A stretch of DNA of 64,000 nucleotides from Platycnemis pennipes (Eukaryota > Arthropoda > Insecta > Odonata > Platycnemididae), in assembly GCA_933228895.1 (NCBI GenBank), contig OW121846.1, forward strand, positions 43,666,107 through 43,730,106, written 5' to 3'. Positions 57,548 through 64,000 of this stretch are shown here, in pieces (the stretch's first letter is position 1; each line of letters starts with the position of its first letter). Below the pieces are notes generated by a model, which ran no database searches, was not told where the DNA came from, and saw nothing but the letters and a program-made list of their open reading frames with translations. The translations under genes and the position numbers were made by a program.

Positions 57548-58415
57548 TGAAATTTGGAGGAGCACTGAGTAGACAACCTTCCCGAGCGAGAGCAGAACGT
57601 GAACTGTGAGGGTGGGAAGGGAGGGGTGATGAGAACTCTCGTTCGCCGCTTATGCGCAATGACTCAGGCGCGAAATGTGAGCTGGCATTGAGTCCAAAGG
57701 TCGTGGCTTCGAGCCCGCTTCGGGCCATGGTTTAATCGACTGGGGTGAAACGCCCCATAGATTTAACAGGTTGGAACTCCTAAAAACTAGCCAAGAATAA
57801 GTACAAGGATCGCCTGGAGAAATCACTGTGGAAAAGATCAGGCTGAAACACCATACAAAACATCTGGCGAAACGAGACTGGTAGGGCGTGATACAACCGT
57901 AGCCCACCCAGTCTGTGACCTCGAAAGGAGACCACGAACGGAGGGGAGTATGGCTGGAGAATGGCTGAGATGGCCATTGGCCCAAGCGAACGGAGGTGGG
58001 GGAGAGTGTGAACTGCTTTGAGGGTGGCAGTCTGTAGGGGGGGGGGAGGTTGAAGGGTTTAGGAGAATCGACAGGGATAGCCGAGACTGAAGTTCAGAGA
58101 AGGGGCACAGGGAGGAATACGCTGGCAGAGGAGAAAAAATCTTCAACCAGCATGAGCAAAGGCGTGGCGCAACATGCATGCCCACATCGAGTACATATCT
58201 TTTCCCTTCTGTTAGCCAAAACATTTCTCAGGCCTGAGGGGCGACGGGAACCGTCTCCCGTTCGCTTCCCGGTGTGGGCATTTAATTCCAGGGTAGTGCC
58301 AGTCAAATTTGGTTATCACCCATATTTTAATACATCTACATCTACACTATACCCTGCAAGCCAACGCGAGGGTGTGTGGCAGCGGTTGAAGATCACCAAG
58401 CTTCATAGGCAGATT
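57548..58415. other. ORF1 upstream region with repeat fragments
   Basis: Probably the 5' untranslated part of the non-LTR element plus other repeats. A G9 run is at about 58038. TACATCTACATCTACACTA at 58330, followed by CCCTGCAAGCC..GGTGTGTGGCAG, looks like a common arthropod repeat end. A tRNA-like arm (GGCTTCGAGCCCGC) is at about 57704. Open frames here look like by-products of GC content. Confidence 0.4.
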
Positions 58416-60190
58416 TACTGTCCGTTGCAAAATTCCGTCACCCGAGTTTGAAGACTAATATCTAGAGAACGGCTCCATGGATTTTAAAATAAAATACATC
58501 ATATTAAAGCGTGTTTATTTTTGCGTTTCGTGATGGTGTACACATTTTTTCACCAATAATATTAATTTCAGCATGTGCTTAGAAACGGAATTTTAGCGCA
58601 TTTTTCCGGGTAACGGACGGTTGCATCGCATTTACGGCTTCGTAGTAACAACACGGATCGAGCTATTAAAATTTCCTTTTCACAGATTGTAGCAAAGATC
58701 CTTCTTAGTAGTCACTATAAGTTTCATATCATTTAGTGCATTAGTATTTTAGTTGTTCATGAAAAAGTGAGACTGCGTTATCTTCCGTTCCGCGCAGCCC
58801 TGAAGATCGCCGTTTGGACCCTCTTCTTGCTCTCGAACTCATCGCCACTAATCCACTAATAAAACCTTAAAGGAATTCGTTGGTTAATCAGTATTGATTA
58901 ACATTTATTTTGGAAAAGGAGCGCGCTGAGCAGCCAGGAATATGGCCCGGAAGAGAAAGTGAGAGGCGCGCGGTGTTGCCCAGTCAGAGGTTTGTCCGTA
59001 AGGCGCGCGAGGAATGGTGCACTGCAAGAGGGGGATAACTACATCACATGTGTACATGTAACTATAGTAACAAACTGTATTAGACGAATAAAATTGCTAA
59101 ACTCACCAAAATAAAACCAAAGGCATTTTTTCACCATTTCCCATCAATTTTAAATCCTTTTTCTCCGAAGTTGGCGAACTCGTGCCGCATTCCGGCAATA
59201 CTCACGGATTCCATGAACACGGGCTTTCGTCTTAGTTTCCTGAATCGGAAGCCCATGCTTAAAATCATCCTCCTTAAAGTCGCAAAAGACATTTCTGGGA
59301 AGTCGTCCAGGGGCTCTTGCAACTTCAAATGCACCTTCTCCACAGTTGGAAATAGTTTCTCAGGAAAAAATCGTATACAGTCCTTCGAATTACTAATGGT
59401 GAAGTGATCAACCTGTCTTCTTGCGGCCTCTTCGATGAAGTTGCCGCCTCTTCGGCGTCGGTGTGCTTTCCGTTGCATCGTCGGGGATATTTTCCCGATT
59501 TCTTGATGCTATTTTCACCACAGCGTCAAGGGTTATGCCAAGGCACTAAGAGACATAGCGATATTTGGGATATAGTTTGTCATCAGATTTCTCGGCTTCT
59601 CGACGAAAGAAACAAATGGCGCTTAAAATCATCCTCAACTCCATCACCGAAAATTTGGCTTGAGGAGGCATCGGTTGGTTTCCACAGTTCTAAAATGACA
59701 CTGATGACCATTCTTGAAAATGACCCTTTCTGCAACTATTTCTCAAGTTCTGATGACTCATACAAAGTAACAGGGCAACTGGTTTTCCCTTGCTGGAAAA
59801 TGGGCAGTGGGCAAATTCCCCAGTGGGCGAATCCTAGCGCGCCTTACGGACAAACCTCTGACTGGGCAACACCGCGCGCCTCTCACTTTCTCTTCCGGGC
59901 CATATTCCTGGCTGCTCAGCGCGCTCCTTTTCCAAAATAAATGTTAATCAATACTGATTAACCAACGAATTCCTTTAAGGTTTAAGGTTCCGTTACCCGG
60001 AAAAATGCGCTAAAATTCCGTTTCTAAGCACATGCTGAAATTAATATTATTGGTGAAAAAATGTGTACACCATCACGAAACGCAAAAATAAACACGCTTT
60101 AATATGATGTATTTTATTTTAAAATCCATGGAGCCGTTCTCTAGATATTAGTCTTCAAACTCGGGTGACGGAATTTTGCAACGGACAGTA
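58416..60190. mobile_element. Long-TIR DNA transposon relic (TA target)
   Basis: TACTGTCCGTTGCAAAATTC at 58416 is mirrored at 60190. Outer arms 58416-58617 and 59989-60190 pair, and inner arms 58865-59008 and 59837-59980 pair. The left arm has about 239 extra bases between the two blocks (58618-58864). TA at each outer edge fits a Tc1/mariner-IS630-type target. The centre carries a transposase fragment on the minus strand. Confidence 0.8.
59131..59478 (-). pseudogene. IS630/Tc1-type transposase N-terminal fragment
   Basis: The minus-strand frame of 115 codons contains MSFATLRRMILSMGFRFRK (about 59237-59293) and KPVFMESVSI. This is the second helix-turn-helix and linker pattern found before the DDE domain of IS630/mariner-like transposases. 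The catalytic DDE part is absent, so it is a truncated gene. Its position between long TIRs supports the assignment. Confidence 0.55.
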
Positions 60191-62395
60191 GGGGGGGGCA
60201 CGTGGGCACGTGCCCCCCCCCAGAAGCTTAAAAAATAGACAAGATTTTTAATACGGTCCTGTTATAATTACGTTCGTTTAGTTTTGTGTATTATGGAGCC
60301 TCAATCATTTGAGCCTTGAGCCCAAGTCAAGAAGACAGATTTGCCGGTAATTGGTCATTTCGCTAGTCAGCGCTCATCGCCCAAGTGGGAAGGGGGCTCG
60401 TGAGCTTTGTACTATGCCTTGCAAAACAACCGGGCTTCGTTTGCTTGCCGCTACAAAATCAGCTCGTGAGAATATCTGTGGCGGCAGACTGGTAAGACCG
60501 CCCATCAGTCGGACGCCGCATTAGCTGATTTGTACCGCTGGTGCTCTGCCGCCGTGCTAGGCACCCTTTGAATAGATCGCTACATTGTCGCAACTACTAG
60601 TGCTATGTGTTCCTTTTCTCTGGGATTTTATCTGGGACGAAGGCCGCGAAGTTGACGATGAGGAGGGTGGAGACAATGTTTTTAGGGACGCAGTATATAA
60701 GGACGGCGACGTCAATGTATTAAAATTAAATTACGATAGAAAAATGAGCGTAGGCGCCCATGTGAGTGCGGAACGAGTGATATTTAGTGCGTAACGAGTG
60801 TTATTATTTATAAATGAATGACAAAGATAGAAAAAGACAAAATAAATTAAGTGCGTATTTCTATACAAAAAACAAAAAACGGACGATGCAGTTACAGAGA
60901 CTGGTAAAGGGATTGACTGTGATGGTTCTCATGTGCATCCATCCTCGCTTGCAGCAACTACGCCAATGTCAACACATGGAACACATCCATTGGCAGCGTC
61001 AGCCGCCGCTAGTTACAAGCTGCAGGAACGTGACATAGGTAGGTATCGCGAAGCCCTTGTTGGAAAGATTTTGATATTTTGTTGGTAATACTTATTTTGA
61101 GCTGTCGTTAGATTTGTCTTGCCCACAAGAGTGTATAATAAACAGACAATTAGAAAAATAATGATAAAATTGATTGGAGAAATGTGTCAGCTCAATGAAT
61201 AAATCTCATCAGGAAAGAAATGCAAGTTCATCTGCCAAAGGAAAAGCAAAATATAATTTTAAAAATGTGTGAGACCAGATGGGTGGAAAGACATGAAGCT
61301 GTTTTGACATTTACATTTTTGGACGTCTTGCTATGTCTTCCTGGAATTTTGCAAAAAATGGCTGAAAAAGGGGTTAGAAGTGCTACACCTGCATTTTCGC
61401 TGCTCCAAGCTATCATGTCGTCTGAATTTCATGTTAGCTTGGTAATCCTCGCTGATATTTTAGGAATCACGCTGCCTTTATCTCGATCATTACAAGTAAT
61501 TAAAATTGATATACTTTCTGCAGTTCAGCTTATCAATATGACCACAGCCAGTCTGCAGAGGCAACGTGAAACTAGCACGGATGAATTCAAAAAACATTTC
61601 AATATAGCTGAGGCCCTTGCAAATGAAATGGGTACAGAAATCACGGTCCGCAGAATTACCGGCCGTCAAACAAATAAGTCGAATATTCAGACAGTCTATT
61701 GAAGACTGTTACTGCCTTGCAATATATATTCCTTTTCTAGATTATTTGTTAAAGGAAATACCATCCAGTTACCTAACGCTCAGCTGCAAAAAATCCGACA
61801 GTTGCAAAACCTGCTGTCACATAACTTCAGTAACGAATATATTGAGGATGTTTTGCAAGGTGCTGAAGTATATAAAGAGGACCTTCCTTGTTTTTAGCTT
61901 TGAAGGGGGAGCTAACAATTTGGCGAGAGATAAGAGAAAATATTATGCCAAAGTCTCCAGCAGATGCCTACAAAACAGCAACGGCGCTGCCAAATATTAG
62001 AACTCTATGCCAATTGTTGTGCACGTTTCCTGTGACTACTTGCACTGCTGAGCGACTTTCTCCACCTTACGCCGATTAAAAACATATCTTCGCAGCAATA
62101 TGACAGAAGATCTTTTGAATGGACTGGCTTTAATGCATATCCATCAAGACATTGAGTCAAAAATGAACGTTAATGAAGTACTGGACATCTTCAGCAGGAA
62201 ACATAAAAGACAACTGTCGTTATTATATATGTAACTTAATAATATTTTCATATTAATAACCTTTATATTTAAAAAAAGAGTATATTTTGTACAGTAATTG
62301 TGGTATGTAGTTTTTTAATCCCAAATATGAGAAGACCGTTTGCTCGTCAGACCCTTGTGCCCCCCCCAGAAAAAAATCCTGGATCTGCCCTTGCC
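60190..62395 (+). mobile_element. hAT element relic
   Basis: The right end, read backwards, is CAAGGGCAGATCCAGG followed by T and G runs (62395 leftwards), a familiar hAT terminus. The left side begins in a G8 run with GCACGTGGGCACGTGC at about 60197, directly after the neighbouring TIR element. That suggests insertion at, or truncation by, its edge. No clean 8-base duplication was seen. Confidence 0.55.
60814..62234 (+). pseudogene. hAT transposase relic (DUF4371/ZMYM-like)
   Basis: A basic start MNDKDRKRQNKLSAYF (60814) passes by frameshift into a Ser/Thr-rich segment. Most of the zinc finger and catalytic core are missing; the next piece is CETRWVERHEAVLTF (about 61271), a conserved hAT block. 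IPFLDYLLKE, a helical insertion domain and the C-terminal dimerisation region follow (TFPVTTCTAER at about 62028, then LRRLKTYLRSNM and LNGLALMHIH), to a TAA at 62232-62234. Frameshifts occur near 60885, 61690 and 62060. It is related to, but distinct from, the hAT relic at 23.9-27.0 kb. Confidence 0.8.
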
Positions 62396-62669
62396 AAGCA
62401 TGCACTACTTACATGCAAACAAGCAACTATATTGTCTCATACAACTTGATTGTAAGTATCTATAGTATTTTAGGGGTTACTACATGCACATTGCACTACA
62501 GACTACTCTAAAATATTTCCCCTACCTATATCTTTGCTATGCTGCCTATTCTGTTCTCTTATAGTATGGGGGGAAAAATGCCATTTTGAATCTATCGGTA
62601 CGACAATATATCTCTCTTATCTTATTTATCTGGTCGAATCTAGCATAATACACTGCTTTTTTTTATATG
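62396..62669. other. Probable 3' untranslated part of the CR1/jockey-like element
   Basis: AT-rich sequence downstream (minus-strand sense) of the reverse-transcriptase relic. No gene. Confidence 0.4.
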
Positions 62670-64000
62670 TGCCTAACATCTTCAATGAATCTCTCCGATT
62701 GAAATTTCTCTAATAGATTCAATCTGTACTTTAACCGACGCTCTGATAATGATTCCCACCTTAAATATTTTATTAATTCTGAAACGCTACTCAACCTATC
62801 CTAACACCTTTTAACGAACCTAGCTGCTCTACGCTGCACACTGTCTAGTTCTCTGATCAACTTTAATTCATTAGGATCCCATAGATTGGCTGCATACTCA
62901 AAGTGAGGCCTAACTAGTGAAAAATAGGATCGCTCTTTTGTCTTCTCATCACATTTCCCAAGTACCTACTCTATTTATAAATCCTAGCTTTCTCTTCGCT
63001 CGGCCGCATATTTCCCTTATGTGTCTTCCCCACGATAAATCTTTAGTGATTGTTACACCTAAATATCTTACGGTTTCAACGATTTCGATCTTCGTGTTAT
63101 TAATTCTATAGGATCGCTCTATCGAATTATTCCTCCTCCAAAAATTGATAGCTACACACTTTTTAAGGTTGAGTTCTAACTGCCATTTGTCGCACCACTC
63201 TTGAATTGCATCTAAATCCTTGCTATGCGATTCTCTGTCTTCTTCTTTAGATATACCCCTATACACTACCGCATTGTCTGCAAAAAGTCTAAGCTTACTC
63301 CTAACTACGGTACCCAAATCGTTTATGTATAAAAGAAATAGAAGCGGACCTATTACGCTACCCTGGGGAACTCCCGATGTGACTTCGATTGTGTCCGACA
63401 TGATACCATCTATGACAACCCTCTGCTCTCGCCCACTTAAGAATTCTTTTACCCAACATACAACGTCTTTATTTATACCAAAACTCTTTAACTTCAAGAT
63501 TAATTTGTCATGAGGAACTTTATGGAAAGCCTTTTTAAAATCTAAAAATATCGCATCAACTTCATTACTGCTTTCGCCGTGGACTAAAATATCGTGTACG
63601 AATAAAGCTAATTGTGTCTCGCAAGATCTACTTTTCCGGAACCCATGCTGGCAAGATCTACTTTCCGGAACCCATGCTGGCTGTTTATGTGTAATCCCTG
63701 ACTATCCAAATGCCCCATGATCGAACTGACTACAATGTGCCTAAATATCTTACAAGAGATTGACGTGAGTGAAATGGGTCTGTAGTCACTGGGTTCTTTC
63801 CTATCACCGTTTTTAAATATAGGTGTAATGTTAGCTACTTTCCAATCCTTGGGTACTGTGTGGTTCTTTAGTGTTTTATTGAATATTATTTCTAGATAGG
63901 GGGCTATTTCAGAAGCTAATGTTTTATACACTCTGGATGGAATTTGATCGGGACCTGGTGATTTGTTTTTACTTATGCTTTTTAACTGCTGCTCTATTCC
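62670..64000 (-). pseudogene. Reverse transcriptase of a CR1/jockey-like non-LTR element, partial
   Basis: The minus-strand gene enters from beyond the window edge. Visible motifs are VPKDWKVANITPIFKNGD and YRPISLTSISCKI (about 63750-63850), QHGFRK, the first catalytic motif FLDFKKAFHKVP (about 63520-63555), SGVPQGSVIGPLLFLLYIND (about 63318-63377) and FADNAVVY (about 63268-63291). FADN stands where FADD is expected, which would remove a catalytic aspartate. A 30-base duplication (63621-63679) inserts a second GFRK and shifts the frame. A further frameshift near 62955 precedes the C-terminal segment with SYFSLVRPHFEYAANLWDP, which continues to about 62670. The endonuclease part is not in view. 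Confidence 0.88.
63621..63679. repeat. 30-bp tandem duplication in the RT gene
   Basis: GCAAGATCTACTTTTCCGGA plus ACCCATGCTG (63621-63650) is repeated at 63651-63679 with one T missing. Confidence 0.95.

Noticed and set aside
57650..58451. Several long open frames on both strands
   Set aside because: They overlap each other in a GC-rich 5' region and show no domain; likely composition effects.
59404..59940. 178-codon plus-strand frame
   Set aside because: Runs opposite the transposase fragment and into the palindromic arm; it is a by-product of the TIR sequence.
1..64000. CRISPR arrays, operons or bacterial contamination
   Set aside because: No regular spacer pattern, no polycistronic gene layout; all content is eukaryotic transposons.

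Overview
This is a repeat-dominated stretch of an animal nuclear genome, most likely an arthropod and probably an insect. The evidence is the AT-rich base composition, the absence of operons, and a mixture of Ty1/copia, Penelope-like, CR1/jockey-like, hAT, piggyBac, Tigger/pogo and IS630/mariner-type elements with tRNA-derived SINEs. The copia element appears to use the initiator-methionine tRNA anticodon arm as primer, as known for insect copia. I found no convincing intact host gene. Every protein I can name is a transposon, retrotransposon or virus-like gene, and nearly all carry frameshifts, stops, deletions or nested insertions.

Layout. 1-3.4 kb: mostly featureless, with a small hammerhead-bearing insertion at 1.8 kb and the end of a hAT-like MITE at 2.4 kb. 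3.4-8.6 kb: a complete but dead Ty1/copia element with two LTRs and a 5-bp target duplication, carrying a TTAA-flanked MITE in gag and a hAT MITE in pol. 9-15 kb: non-coding terminal-inverted-repeat (TIR) elements and SINE/tRNA-like heads. 15.4-22.0 kb: a piggyBac element whose transposase gene is split by a 4.1-kb Tigger-like insertion. 22.5-23.1 kb: a second copy of the hAT MITE. 23.9-27.0 kb: a relic of an intron-containing hAT transposase gene. 27.6-32.1 kb: a TIR element with AGCT-rich ends, split by a perfect 1.19-kb-arm palindrome of a Penelope-like element with YVDD reverse-transcriptase and GIY-YIG domains. 34.7-37.7 kb: a 3-kb TTAA-flanked non-coding element. 38.8-40.8 kb: an RNase H fragment of an unclassified retroelement and a decayed piggyBac transposase. 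42.3-43.2 kb: a further hAT MITE. 48.5-53.4 kb: a 4.9-kb non-coding element with GC-rich ends. 55.0-55.9 kb: a virus-capsid-like pseudogene plus an inverted second fragment. 56.2-57.5 kb: ORF1 of a non-LTR retrotransposon (PHD finger plus RRM-like domain), split by a palindromic hammerhead-bearing insertion. 58.4-60.2 kb: a long-TIR element. 60.2-62.4 kb: another hAT relic. 62.7-64.0 kb: a CR1/jockey-like reverse transcriptase running off the window.

The genes do not act together as a pathway; the window is a layered record of insertions. The most interesting thread is three unrelated-looking, target-site-flanked insertions, each with a hammerhead-ribozyme-like motif. In each, the bases between the conserved GAA and the cleavage-site C form a perfect palindrome of increasing length (ACGT, ACCGGT, ACCCGGGT), and two of the three insertions are themselves large palindromes. 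The second thread is a possible endogenous capsid gene of a small DNA virus. All family assignments are by eye; no database search was run.
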